From Synechococcus sp. M44_DOE_062 (GTDB lineage Bacteria > Cyanobacteriota > Cyanobacteriia > Thermostichales > Thermostichaceae), in contig DVDX01000014.1 in assembly GCA_015295985.1 (NCBI GenBank), forward strand, positions 62,001 through 126,000: a stretch of 64,000 nucleotides of DNA, written 5' to 3'. The position numbers and the translations under genes were made by a program. Shown in pieces: positions 46,983-56,151 of the stretch. Position 1 is the stretch's first letter; each line of letters starts with the position of its first letter. The notes beneath the pieces were generated by a model. The model was not told the DNA's origin and did not search any database. It worked only from the letters and a program-made list of their open reading frames with translations.

Positions 46983-48866
46983 CTAGCGGGATTGGGCCCA
47001 ATCGGTGGCAGTGATGGTGGTGCCGGGGAATTGAATGGGGTTGCCCAAACTTTGAATTTGGGCCTGGAGAGCCGGCAACAGCCGCAAATCCAACAGCGGT
47101 TCCTCCACGATCTCTGCCGGGATCAGATCCTGCTCCAGGGCAAAGTGGGCCGTGTGACCGGCGGCGGTGCCAATGGCCCATTCCACGGGGTGCACCCGGT
47201 AGGAAGCGCTGGCGATGCGACTGGTGGCGATGTTTTTGTTGCCGGCCAAGAGGTTGTCGATGCGCTGGGGGATCAGAGCCCGCAGGGGAATCTGGTAGGG
47301 GTAGCTGGGCGCTTGCGAGTCTTTGTTGTTGCTGGGGGGAAGCGAAAAATCCGGCAGCAGGCAGTCGTGAAAGTCGATGGGGTACTGGCCCACCCCCACC
47401 GAGTCGTAGAAGATGAAGGGGCGACCCCGATTCAACTCCGATTCCCGTGTGGTGATATCCGACTCGTAGATGGTAAACCCCTGTGGGTAGGCCCCACTGG
47501 GGCGACCAATGATGCGCCGTGACTCACGGATATAGGGATATCTGGAAAGACCGCTGGCGGTTCCCATTGGGCTATTGGCCCCTTGCAAATAGCCATAGCG
47601 CAGGTAATAGTCTCTTTGGAAATGGGGATCCTCCTGCTGCAGCAGAAAATCCGTCCTTCCCGCCACCAACCAGTAGAAAAAGCCCTTGGCATGTTGCTCG
47701 CCCCGCCGCAGGGCTTCCACCCGCAAGCCCCCCATCCAGCCGCCGGGATCCAACTGGCCTGAAGCCTGCAACTGCTCGTGGGTGAGGATGAGATTCTTAT
47801 CCGGCCCTGTGATGCGCCAGTCGTTGCCCCAAGTCCAGTTTTGCATCGACTGATCCCCCACCCGAATGGCCTCTTCCCCAAAGCCAAACACCTGCCCCCG
47901 GATGCGGCGGTAGGTGAAGATCAGCGCAAAGTTGAAGCGGGGGTGTTCGTAGCTGTAGTAAGGGCCGTGCAGGGGATCGTTGTAAAACTCCGGCTTGACC
48001 GGCACCTGCGGCACGGGGAAGCGCTCCATGACAAAGGTGTAGGTGAAGCCCTGGGTACAGTAGGGATCCACGTAGGGCTTGGAGCTGGGTTCCCAGCGGC
48101 TTTGGCCATCGGTTCCCAGGCGGTAGGGCACCCGCGCCAGGGGCAGCAGCTCGCCGGTTTCGGTGGCATCGATCACCACCCAGGGCAGGGTTTTCCCTCG
48201 GCGCTCTGGCGGCGGCTCAAAGCGCAGGATCTCCTTGTCCCAGTTGTCGGTGGGTTCTAGGCGGTAAAAGTCCAGAAAGTAGGTGGAGAGATCCCCCCGC
48301 TGCTCCGGCTCCACGCTGGCGTGTTTGGGGATATTGCGAATGGCCTGCACACTGCGGATCTGATAGCCTTCGATCTCCAAATCCTTCACCACCGTCTCCG
48401 TGAACAGCCGCAACTGCCCCGACTGCAGATAGGGATCCAACATCTCCCGAATCACCTGGTGGCCCACCTGGGGGGAAAAGCAGAGCACGCTCACCCAGCA
48501 TTTGCCTGGATTGGGATCCCCGCCGTATTTTTCCCGCACCCGCCGACGAAACTCGCTGTAGCCTCTGGGGAAGATGTCGTTTTCTCGCTGCAGGGGTCGC
48601 TCGTCCAAAGCGGAGACTCCCTGGGCGCTCACCTGCCCCCCGATCCAATCGGTGATCTCCGTCATGCACACCTGCCGACCCAGTTGCAGCGCGTCATAGG
48701 CTGCCGCCACCCCCCCCAGCCCACCCCCCGCGATGAAAATCTCACAGGGGATCCGGGTTTCCGGCACGGGCGCCGTCGAAGGTTGGGCCAGGCCCGCTCC
48801 CGCTCCGAGGATCCCTGCTCCCAACAGCACACCGCTCCACCCCCGAAGATTGACCTGAAGTTTCAT
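46983..48866 (-). CDS. Exported FAD-dependent oxidoreductase
   Basis: 627 residues from the ATG at 48866. N-terminal signal peptide (LRGWSGVLLGAGILGAGAGL, cleavage likely at LAQ), then the dinucleotide motif EIFIAGGGLGGVAAAYDALQ at residue 43. The family (FAD-dependent oxidoreductase, DUF-type with GGQVSAQGVSALDE) continues with VIDATETGELLPLARVPYRL and a C-terminal NLLAGNKNIATSRIASASYR. The signal lacks a twin arginine, which is unusual because FAD proteins are normally exported folded. Substrate unknown. Divergent from metG. Confidence 0.85.
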   Translation of the reverse strand: MKLQVNLRGWSGVLLGAGILGAGAGLAQPSTAPVPETRIPCEIFIAGGGLGGVAAAYDALQLGRQVCMTEITDWIGGQVSAQGVSALDERPLQRENDIFPRGYSEFRRRVREKYGGDPNPGKCWVSVLCFSPQVGHQVIREMLDPYLQSGQLRLFTETVVKDLEIEGYQIRSVQAIRNIPKHASVEPEQRGDLSTYFLDFYRLEPTDNWDKEILRFEPPPERRGKTLPWVVIDATETGELLPLARVPYRLGTDGQSRWEPSSKPYVDPYCTQGFTYTFVMERFPVPQVPVKPEFYNDPLHGPYYSYEHPRFNFALIFTYRRIRGQVFGFGEEAIRVGDQSMQNWTWGNDWRITGPDKNLILTHEQLQASGQLDPGGWMGGLRVEALRRGEQHAKGFFYWLVAGRTDFLLQQEDPHFQRDYYLRYGYLQGANSPMGTASGLSRYPYIRESRRIIGRPSGAYPQGFTIYESDITTRESELNRGRPFIFYDSVGVGQYPIDFHDCLLPDFSLPPSNNKDSQAPSYPYQIPLRALIPQRIDNLLAGNKNIATSRIASASYRVHPVEWAIGTAAGHTAHFALEQDLIPAEIVEEPLLDLRLLPALQAQIQSLGNPIQFPGTTITATDWAQSR

Positions 48867-48954
48867 CAAATGAACCTCTCCACACCCACGCTACAGCTTG
48901 GCCTTCTGGATTTTCCGGCAACCTCTATCATGGGAGAAAGCCTTGCAGATGCTC

Positions 48955-50511
48955 ATGCCGGATTCCACCTTTGTCATCACCACCCCCATCTACTACGTCA
49001 ACGCTGCTCCCCACATCGGCAGTGCCTACACCACCTTAGCGGCGGATGCCATTGCCCGTTACCATCGCCTGCAGGGCAAGGATGTGCTGATGGTGACGGG
49101 AACCGACGAGCACGGCCAGAAGATCCAGCGCACCGCCGAAGAACGGGGCGTTCCGCCGCAGCAGCACTGTGATGAGTTTTCTGCCGAGTTTGCCAAACTG
49201 TGGCACCTGCTCCACATCCGCCACGACCGCTTCATCCGCACCACGGATCCCCGCCACAAGGCTATTGTGCGGGAGTTTTTTCAGCGGGTCTGGGATCAGG
49301 GAGATATTTTCATTGGCCGGCAGCAGGGTTGGTACTGTGTGGCCTGCGAAGAGTTCAAAGACGAGGCCGAGCTGCTGGAAGGGGGATTTTGTCCCCTGCA
49401 CCCCACCAAGAAGGTGGAATGGAAAGACGAAGAAAACTACTTCTTCCGCCTCTCCCGCTACCAAGAAAAGCTGGAGGCCCTGTATGCGGAGCACCCGGAG
49501 TTTATCCAGCCAGAAAGCCGCCGCAATGAGGTGATCAACTTTGTCAAGCAGGGCCTGCGGGATTTTTCCATTTCTCGCCCCAGCGTCTCCTGGGGGATCC
49601 CCTTCCCGGCGGATCCCGGCCAAACCCTCTATGTTTGGTTTGATGCCCTCATCAACTACATCAGCGCTGCTTTGGCTCCTGACGACGAGCCCACCTTGGC
49701 CAATGCCCTGCGCCGCTACTGGCCTGCGGATGTCCACCTGGTGGGTAAGGACATTGTCCGCTTCCACGCGATTTACTGGCCGGCCATGCTCATGTCGGCA
49801 GGTCTGCCCCTGCCCAAGCAGGTGTTTGGCCACGGCTTTCTCACCAAAGATGGCCTCAAGATGAGCAAAAGTCTGGGGAACACGGTGGATCCCTTTGAGC
49901 TGGTGCGTCAGTACGGCGCCGATGCCGTGCGCTACTACTTTCTGACGGAAATCGAGCTGGGCAAGGATGGCGATTTCAGCGAGGGCCGCTTCATTGACGT
50001 GCTCAACGCCGATCTGGCCAACGATCTGGGCAATTTGCTCAACCGCACCCTCACCATGCTGAAGAAATATCAACCAGACTACCGCATTCCCGCAGTCGAG
50101 ATCCCGGCTGACCACCCTCTCAAAACCTTGGCGGAAACCCTTGCCCCCCTGGTGGCCGCAGCCTACGAAGGGATGGATCCCGGCTCTGCCGCCCGCAAGG
50201 CCCTCAGCTTGGCCCAGGCCAGCAACAAGTATCTGGATGAGCAGGCCCCTTGGACGCTGCACAAACAAGGGCAAAGGGAACGGGTGGCCCAGATCCTCTA
50301 TGCCGTTCTGGAAAGCGTGCGCTGGGTAGCAGTGCTGCTCTCCCCCCTCATTCCCGCTCTCAGCCTCAAGATCCTACAGCAACTGGGGTTCTCCCTCACC
50401 GACATCACGCAACTGCGCTGGGATCCCGATGCCACCTGGGGTCAGCTTCCCCCTGGGCAAGAGCCCCAGCCCCCCACGCCCGTCTTTCAGAGAATCCTGA
50501 GGAGCACCTAA
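48955..50511 (+). CDS. metG: Methionyl-tRNA synthetase
   Basis: 518 residues from the ATG at 48955 (MPDSTFVITTPIYYVNAAPH); ATG at 48949 is close by. The HIGH-like signature is HIGSAYTT and KMSKS is intact near residue 302 (GLKMSKSLGNTVDPFE). The insertion with C-x2-C...C-x-x-H (CVACEEFKDEAELLEGGFC) indicates one zinc knuckle. There is no C-terminal EMAP-like domain, as in many bacteria. The last bases overlap the convergent DUF948 gene by 4 nt. Confidence 0.95.
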   Translation: MPDSTFVITTPIYYVNAAPHIGSAYTTLAADAIARYHRLQGKDVLMVTGTDEHGQKIQRTAEERGVPPQQHCDEFSAEFAKLWHLLHIRHDRFIRTTDPRHKAIVREFFQRVWDQGDIFIGRQQGWYCVACEEFKDEAELLEGGFCPLHPTKKVEWKDEENYFFRLSRYQEKLEALYAEHPEFIQPESRRNEVINFVKQGLRDFSISRPSVSWGIPFPADPGQTLYVWFDALINYISAALAPDDEPTLANALRRYWPADVHLVGKDIVRFHAIYWPAMLMSAGLPLPKQVFGHGFLTKDGLKMSKSLGNTVDPFELVRQYGADAVRYYFLTEIELGKDGDFSEGRFIDVLNADLANDLGNLLNRTLTMLKKYQPDYRIPAVEIPADHPLKTLAETLAPLVAAAYEGMDPGSAARKALSLAQASNKYLDEQAPWTLHKQGQRERVAQILYAVLESVRWVAVLLSPLIPALSLKILQQLGFSLTDITQLRWDPDATWGQLPPGQEPQPPTPVFQRILRST

Positions 50512-51056
50512 GAATTAGCAGGATCCGGTCGGGAAGATTGGGCATTGGGTTGGGATCCCTCTGGTGTGGATCTGTCGGCAAAAGGGCGAACATCTCCCAG
50601 GGGAATGGTTGAGGAAGCAACGGGGAAAGCACGGTTGGACGAGTCGGATGGGCGCAGCCGTGGGTTGTGAATCCCGCCAGCACTGGGGGGCCCTTCGCCG
50701 GACAGCGTCTGCCAGGCCGCCCGTACCCCTGCCCAAAGGCTGCGGATATTGACTTGGGCGCCCTGGGCTTGGGCGCGTGCCCCTTCGATGGAGCGGTTGA
50801 CCTGCTTCACCACCTGCCCGGCCCCTTTCACCCCTTCGTCGAGGCTGTCAGCAACCTCGCTCACTTCCAGGCTGGTCAGGCGCAGGGCTTCCAGCGTGGG
50901 GGGCAATTCCCGCAGCAGGGTATCGAAAAAGCGTTCCACACTTTGGGCAGCTCGACCCAGTTGGATGACGGCGGGCAGCAGGGTCAGGATCACCGCCAAA
51001 ATGCCCACGGCCACCAGACCTACGGAGAGGCCCAGCCAAAATACCGGATCGGTCAT
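50508..51056 (-). CDS. DUF948-like membrane protein
   Basis: 182 residues. One membrane helix at the N-terminus (DPVFWLGLSVGLVAVGILAV) followed by a long alpha-helical region (LRELPPTLEALRLTSLEVSE) and a proline/serine-rich tail. The DUF948 pattern is general stress-type. Its ATG overlaps the stop of the YtxH-like gene (ATGA, 51053-51056), so the pair is translationally coupled. Role unknown; probably envelope stress. Confidence 0.75.
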   Translation of the reverse strand: MTDPVFWLGLSVGLVAVGILAVILTLLPAVIQLGRAAQSVERFFDTLLRELPPTLEALRLTSLEVSEVADSLDEGVKGAGQVVKQVNRSIEGARAQAQGAQVNIRSLWAGVRAAWQTLSGEGPPSAGGIHNPRLRPSDSSNRAFPVASSTIPLGDVRPFADRSTPEGSQPNAQSSRPDPANS

Positions 51057-51424
51057 CGCGCTTCTTCCTGTCGATCTTGGGCTTCTAGGTTCACTTCTTC
51101 CCTAGCCAAGGCGCTGCGGTTTTGGGCTTGGCTCAGTTCTTGTCGCTTTTGCAGCATCGCCTCTTTGCCCACCGCCACCGCCTGTTGCAGTCTCAGCAGG
51201 GCCTCGTCCAGACTTTTTTGGGCAGAGTCAAGCAGCTTTTCCGATTGGTACTGCAGGCTGCTGGTTACATCTTCTGCCACCTCTGGCAGGGCCTCTGCCG
51301 ATTTCTTCAGCAGTCGCCGCGTTTCCCGTCCGCTGCGGGGAGCCAAGAGCAGGCCAATGGCGGTGCCCACAGCCGTTCCCAGCAACAGCCCACCGATAAA
51401 CGCGCCAGTCCGGTTTTCAGCCAT
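51053..51424 (-). CDS. YtxH-like membrane protein
   Basis: 123 residues. GAFIGGLLLGTAVGTAIGLL then LAPRSGRETRRLLKKSAEAL is the YtxH signature, a single glycine-rich membrane helix followed by an amphipathic helix. The rest is coiled coil. Coupled to the DUF948 gene downstream. Related proteins are general-stress proteins; function unknown. Confidence 0.8.
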   Translation of the reverse strand: MAENRTGAFIGGLLLGTAVGTAIGLLLAPRSGRETRRLLKKSAEALPEVAEDVTSSLQYQSEKLLDSAQKSLDEALLRLQQAVAVGKEAMLQKRQELSQAQNRSALAREEVNLEAQDRQEEAR

Positions 51425-51521
51425 GCTTTGCCAGAGTTGAGTTGGATGCGGGTGGCCCCGAAACCAGACTACCTTAAGATCTCCCGGGATCGGTGGGCTT
51501 TCTGTATTCTGTCACCTGCCT

Positions 51522-53972
51522 CTAGAGAATCCGCAGGGGATCCACATCCAGGCTGACGCGGATCCCTTGGGGGGGATGGCCAATGGCGGTGTGGATCTGG
51601 GCAGCCAGCTGCGGGCGATCCCAGCCTTGGTCGGGCAGTTGCTTCAGCAGGATCTGCCAGCGGTAGCGTCCAGCAACCCGCTCCACCTGAGCTGGCCCCG
51701 GCCCCAACACCTCTGCTGGGATCCCCTGTAGGCGTTCGGCCACCCGATGGCAGTAGCGCTCCAGGGCTTCCCAGCGGGTGCTGCTCAAGCGGATCAAAAT
51801 CAAAGCTCGGTGGGGAGGATAGCCCCCCTCTTGCCGTTGTTGCAGTTCTGCCCGCAAGAAGCCCTCGTAATCTTGGGCCAGTACCGCCCTCAAAATTGGG
51901 TGCTCCGGCAGATAGGTCTGGATAATGGCCTGTCCCGGCAGGGATCCCCGGCCTGAGCGCCCCGCCACTTGGGTGAGCAGTTGAAAGCTGCGCTCGCCGG
52001 CGCGATAGTCGGCTTGGTGCAACAGCCCATCGGCGGCCATCACGCCCACCAAGGTCACCTGGGGAATGTCCAGCCCTTTGGTGAGCATTTGCGTGCCCAC
52101 CAACACCTGGGCCTTGCCGCTGCGAAACTGCTCCAACAACTCTCGATGGGATCCCTTGCGGCGGGTGGCGTCGCTGTCGTAGCGCAAAATCGAGAGCTGG
52201 GGCCAATGCTGGTGCAGCACTTCCACCACTTTTTGGGTGCCGGTGCCGAAGTGCTTGAGGTAGGGGGATCCACAGGCGGGGCAGCGCTGCGGATGGGGTT
52301 GGCGGGCGCCGCAGTAGTGGCAGCGCAGTTCTTGCCCGCCGAGATGGGCCAGGTGAAGGGTAAGAGAAACATCACAGTGCTTGCAGGTGAGGACAAACCC
52401 ACAGCTACGGCACAAGACAAAGGTGCTGTGGCCGCGGCGGGGGACGAAGAGAATGGCCTGTTCCCCTCTGTCCAGCGTCTGCTGCAGGGCCTGGTGTAAA
52501 CGGCGGCTGAGGATGCTGCGGTTGCCGGCTTGTAGCTCCTGGCGCATGTCCACCAGCTCCAGTTGGGGCAGGGTGGCTGGGATCCCAACTTGGGGAATGC
52601 GCTGCGGCAGGGCCAGCCGGATCCACCGCTGCGGATCTTGCAGATGGGCGGCATAGGTCTCCACTGCCGGGGTCGCACTGCCCAAGACCAGTGGACAACC
52701 GGCCAGCTCGGCCCGCCACTCGGCCACCTGACGGGCGTGGTAGCAGGGCTGGGGCTGATCCTGCTTGAAGCTGTCGTCGTGCTCTTCGTCCAAAACGATC
52801 AGGCCCAGCTTGGACAAGGGGGCAAACACCGCCGAGCGGGTGCCGATCACCACTTGGGGGGTGGAGGATAGCATCTGCCGCCAGGTGTCGTAGCGCTCAC
52901 CCTCGGAGAGGCCGCTGTGGTAGGCCCACACCTGGGATCCCAGCCGCGCCCGAAACCGATCCATCAGTTGCGGGGTAAGGCCGATCTCAGGCACCAGCAC
53001 CAGCGCCGACTGCCCTTGCTGCAGCACCTGGGCGATCACCTGCAGGTACACCTCTGTTTTCCCAGAACCGGTGACCCCGTGCAGCAAAAACCGCTGGAAC
53101 CGGCCCAAAGCTTGCCGGATTGCCTCTACCGCCTGGGCCTGGGCTGCCGTCAAGGGCTTGGGCGGATCCCGCCATCCCGGCAGGCTGGCATCTCCCAGCC
53201 GCAACAGCGGTCGCTCATAGAGGTGGACACGGCCTTTGCGGGCCAACCCCTGCAAAACGGCTCGGCTCACTCCGGCCAGGCGCTCCCACTCGACAAGCAG
53301 CAGCTCTCCCCCCTTCTGCTTGAGGATCTGCAGCGCCTTCTGCTGAGGGAGGCTCAGCCCCTCTGGGGAGTCGTCGGCCAAACTGGCGGCCAGTTGGGTC
53401 TTCACCCTACCCCCCTGCTGCTCCTGCCAAAAGCTCTCCACCCAACCCTGTCGTTGCAGCTCCCGCAGGGCGACGGCAGCAGTGGGCACCTGCTGGTGCA
53501 GATAGCGCCAAGACAGCTCTCCCCCTTTGGCCTGCAGCATCTGCAGCAGGGTTCGGGCAGCCGGCGAACATTCCTCTGCTTCAGCAGGGAGCCGGAGCAA
53601 GCGGATACGCCGCTGAGAACGGCTGAGCAAGCCAGGAGGCAAAACCGTGCGCACCACCTGGGCCAGAGGGGTGAGATAGTAGTCGGCCACCCGCTGCAAC
53701 AGGGGCCAGAATTCTTTGGGCAGGATCCCTTTGGCCACCACCGCCTCAATCTCCCGCACCGACTGCGGATCTACCCCTGCCGGCAGCTCGGAGCGCCAAC
53801 CCAAGGCCACTGCCCCCGCCATTTGCCGACCAAAGGGTACGCTGAGCAGGTCGCCCGCTTCTGGCGCGGATCCCTCTGGCACCCGATAGGTAAAGCAACC
53901 GCCCAAGTGGGGATGATCCACCCACACTTCCAGCCAGAGGGGAGGAGCAGGTTGCAACACGGGATCCCTCAC
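51522..53972 (-). CDS. priA: Primosomal replication-restart helicase PriA
   Basis: 816 residues from the GTG at 53972, whose bases overlap the stop of the coiled-coil gene (GTGA). N-terminal DNA-binding domain (VWVDHPHLGGCFTYRVPEGS), Walker A GVTGSGKTEVYLQV near residue 300, DEEH box LIVLDEEHDDSFKQDQ, zinc-binding cysteine pairs (CRSCGFVLTCKHCDV; CHYCGARQPHPQRCPACG), and the C-terminal QVAGRSGRGSLPG. PriA reloads the replicative helicase at stalled forks. Confidence 0.96.
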   Translation of the reverse strand: MRDPVLQPAPPLWLEVWVDHPHLGGCFTYRVPEGSAPEAGDLLSVPFGRQMAGAVALGWRSELPAGVDPQSVREIEAVVAKGILPKEFWPLLQRVADYYLTPLAQVVRTVLPPGLLSRSQRRIRLLRLPAEAEECSPAARTLLQMLQAKGGELSWRYLHQQVPTAAVALRELQRQGWVESFWQEQQGGRVKTQLAASLADDSPEGLSLPQQKALQILKQKGGELLLVEWERLAGVSRAVLQGLARKGRVHLYERPLLRLGDASLPGWRDPPKPLTAAQAQAVEAIRQALGRFQRFLLHGVTGSGKTEVYLQVIAQVLQQGQSALVLVPEIGLTPQLMDRFRARLGSQVWAYHSGLSEGERYDTWRQMLSSTPQVVIGTRSAVFAPLSKLGLIVLDEEHDDSFKQDQPQPCYHARQVAEWRAELAGCPLVLGSATPAVETYAAHLQDPQRWIRLALPQRIPQVGIPATLPQLELVDMRQELQAGNRSILSRRLHQALQQTLDRGEQAILFVPRRGHSTFVLCRSCGFVLTCKHCDVSLTLHLAHLGGQELRCHYCGARQPHPQRCPACGSPYLKHFGTGTQKVVEVLHQHWPQLSILRYDSDATRRKGSHRELLEQFRSGKAQVLVGTQMLTKGLDIPQVTLVGVMAADGLLHQADYRAGERSFQLLTQVAGRSGRGSLPGQAIIQTYLPEHPILRAVLAQDYEGFLRAELQQRQEGGYPPHRALILIRLSSTRWEALERYCHRVAERLQGIPAEVLGPGPAQVERVAGRYRWQILLKQLPDQGWDRPQLAAQIHTAIGHPPQGIRVSLDVDPLRIL

Positions 53973-55804
53973 GGACGGGGCAGAAACCTCGGCAGATCAA
54001 CCGCCCGCTTGTTGACTCGAGCCGGTAGAGGTCGGGGCAGGGACTGGACGGTAGGCTTGGGGGCAGGGGCTGGAGACAGAGCCTGGCCCAGGGACTCTGT
54101 TCGCGTGAGTGCGCTGGAAGCGTTGGACTCCACCCCGCCAGCCCGAGGCGGAACCTCCAAGCCTTTGCGTTCCAAAGCCGCCTTCAAGCTCAGTACATGC
54201 ATCTGCTGCTGCTCGTATTTTTCCCGGAGAGAGCGGTTTTCTTCGCAGAGGGCGGCACGCTCCGCCTGCAGAGCTTTGATCTGCTCTGCTTGCTTCTCCA
54301 GTTGTGTGGACAAGACTGCAACTTCTTCTTGCAGATGGAGAAGGGTTGCTTGTGCAGAGCTTAACTGCGACTGCCAGTCAGGTTGGGCGGCCAACTGCTC
54401 CAAGGCAGCTTGCAACTGCTGCTCCAAGGCAGAGAGATGCTGCTGGGCTTGGGCGTACTGTTCCTGTAGATGGCGGTGCTCTTGCTGCCAACGGGTAACT
54501 TCTGCCTGGGCTTGGGAGAGGGCCACTTGCAGCGCTTCGGCCTGAGCTTGCCATTGCTGTTGAAGCTGCTGTTGCTCTAGGGATCCCTGCTGCAGATGCT
54601 CCTGTTGAGCTTGCAAAGCTGCCAGTTGAGCCTGGGCTTCAGCTAGGGCTGCTTCCAGCTCTTGCCGTTGTTCTCGCCAACGCTGCTCGGCCTCGGCTTC
54701 CGTCTCGGCATAGCCCGCCAAGCGGGCCTCGAGGTGTTCCCGTTGCTCCTGCCAGGCTGCCCGTTGGTCGCTGTACAAAGCCCGCAGACTGCTCAGCTCC
54801 GCCTGAGTTTCGGCAATTTGGGTGCGGGCCAGAGAAAGCTCTGCCTTAAAACGCTGCAACATCTCCACCCGTTTTTCTGCCACATCCTGGGCTTCCAGCA
54901 GAGAAGCTTGCAGCTCCTGCTGGCGCTGTTCCCATTGACGGCGCTCCTGAGCGTGGGCCAGGCGTAGCTGCTCAATTTGCTCCTGCAGGGCCTCGATATC
55001 CTGCCGCTGCCGTTCATTTAAGCGTTGCCGAGCGGCAAGCTGAGCTTCCTGCTCCGAGATCTGGAGTTTCTGATCCGCCAGAGTCTGCTGCAACTGCTGC
55101 AAGAGGTGCTCCCGCTCCTGCAGCGCCTTTTCTTGTTCGGCCACCTTCTGGCGCAGAGCGCAACATTCCGCTTCTAGGCCAGCCTCTGCAGAGGGTTGGG
55201 CCTTCCGTTGCAAAAGCTCTATCTGCTGTTGTTGCTGGCAGGACTGCAATTCCGCCTGGGCCAGTTGACTGCGCAGAGCCTGAACCTCGGCCTGCAGCTT
55301 TTCCTGAAGGGCTCGCCGCTCTTGCAGCTCGGCTTCGGCTTTGAGGAGACGGTGCTCCAATTGCTGTTGCTGCCTCAGGGCCAAGTGCCACTCTGTGTTG
55401 GGATCCAGCTCCGTTCGCGCCAGCGGGACGGAGTCCTTGGCTGACCAGCTTGCTTGAGCTTCTGGAGGGATGGGATCCGAGTCACCTGAGGAGGGAGCAC
55501 GCATAGATTGAAGGGGAGATGAAGAAGCTGGAGCGAATGATAAAGTTCCTTGCAGTATAGAGAGATTTTTGGGCAGGTTCAAGCCAGAAGGCTGATCTTG
55601 TAAGCTCTCTTGCTGCTGCGCACGGCACGGAGTGCTGTCAGGCTGTTTTGGCTGCGCTCTTGCTTCTGAGGTTCCCCAATCCCGGGACTGGGCAGAAGGG
55701 TTCGGCTTACTTTTTTGGGGTCGCGGGGCACCAGCCCGCCGGGAAGAGGCTCCCCCTTGCTTAGGTGTGAACTCCGGCCTACTGCTGCTTTGAGAATTTG
55801 CCAC
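53969..55804 (-). CDS. Large coiled-coil protein, unknown
   Basis: 611 residues from a GTG at 55804. An N-terminal low-complexity region of about 130 residues rich in Ser, Pro and Gln is followed by a continuous coiled coil of some 400 residues (for example EQEKALQEREHLLQQLQQTL and AQLAALQAQQEHLQQGSLEQ) and a basic, proline-rich tail (PRPLPARVNKRAVDLPRFLP). No enzymatic domain, membrane helix or signal. It overlaps priA by 4 nt at the stop, so the two are co-translated; a link to DNA maintenance is inferred from that only. A repeat copy at 55413-55438 lies in its coding region. Confidence 0.75.
   Translation of the reverse strand: MANSQSSSRPEFTPKQGGASSRRAGAPRPQKSKPNPSAQSRDWGTSEARAQPKQPDSTPCRAQQQESLQDQPSGLNLPKNLSILQGTLSFAPASSSPLQSMRAPSSGDSDPIPPEAQASWSAKDSVPLARTELDPNTEWHLALRQQQQLEHRLLKAEAELQERRALQEKLQAEVQALRSQLAQAELQSCQQQQQIELLQRKAQPSAEAGLEAECCALRQKVAEQEKALQEREHLLQQLQQTLADQKLQISEQEAQLAARQRLNERQRQDIEALQEQIEQLRLAHAQERRQWEQRQQELQASLLEAQDVAEKRVEMLQRFKAELSLARTQIAETQAELSSLRALYSDQRAAWQEQREHLEARLAGYAETEAEAEQRWREQRQELEAALAEAQAQLAALQAQQEHLQQGSLEQQQLQQQWQAQAEALQVALSQAQAEVTRWQQEHRHLQEQYAQAQQHLSALEQQLQAALEQLAAQPDWQSQLSSAQATLLHLQEEVAVLSTQLEKQAEQIKALQAERAALCEENRSLREKYEQQQMHVLSLKAALERKGLEVPPRAGGVESNASSALTRTESLGQALSPAPAPKPTVQSLPRPLPARVNKRAVDLPRFLPRP
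55413..55438. repeat. 27-bp dispersed repeat copy in the coiled-coil gene
   Basis: GTTCGCGCCAGCGGGACGGA then GTCCTT, in frame within the codons for SVPLARTEL. A second, weaker relative (CACGGCACGGAGTGCTGTC) is at 55617-55641. Confidence 0.6.
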
Positions 55805-56151
55805 AATTGCCCCCTTCTATCACCCACAACACCCAGCATCGCCATCACGTCCAGATGGCTGCACCATTCTAAGTCTAGTTAACTCTAATTAACTCATTCC
55901 CCAAAATTGGGTCTAAAGCTCCGCAGTTTGCCTTGGCAGGCTGGCAGGGCAGGGAGTCTATCAAACTTCTGGGAACTGGGAGAATGGGGCTTGGGCTACT
56001 GCCCTCTGCTGGGCAACTCCTGGGGGCGGTGCGAGTATTCTGAGTATTCTAGGAGCAGTTGAACGTATTGCCCTCTCGCCAGCTCTTCCCCTTCGCGACA
56101 GCGGTGCGGAGCACTTTGTCTGGGATCCCTGCTGCCCTTTCTCCGGAGAAG
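55805..56151. other. Divergent spacer before the RecB-like gene
   Basis: Holds a repeat copy at 56090-56117, doubled GAGTATTCT at 56032-56050 and doubled TTAACTC near 55880. No clear promoter pair is visible to me. Confidence 0.35.
56090..56117. repeat. 27-bp dispersed repeat copy
   Basis: CTTCGCGACAGCGGTGCGGA then GCACTTT; lies upstream of the probable start of the RecB-like gene, or inside its N-terminus if the earlier start is used. Confidence 0.6.

Noticed and set aside
49036-50274. 412-codon open frame opposite metG
   Set aside because: Reverse-strand shadow of an undoubted synthetase gene.
52917-54545. 542-codon open frame opposite priA and the coiled-coil gene
   Set aside because: Antisense to priA, whose motifs are all intact; low-complexity product.
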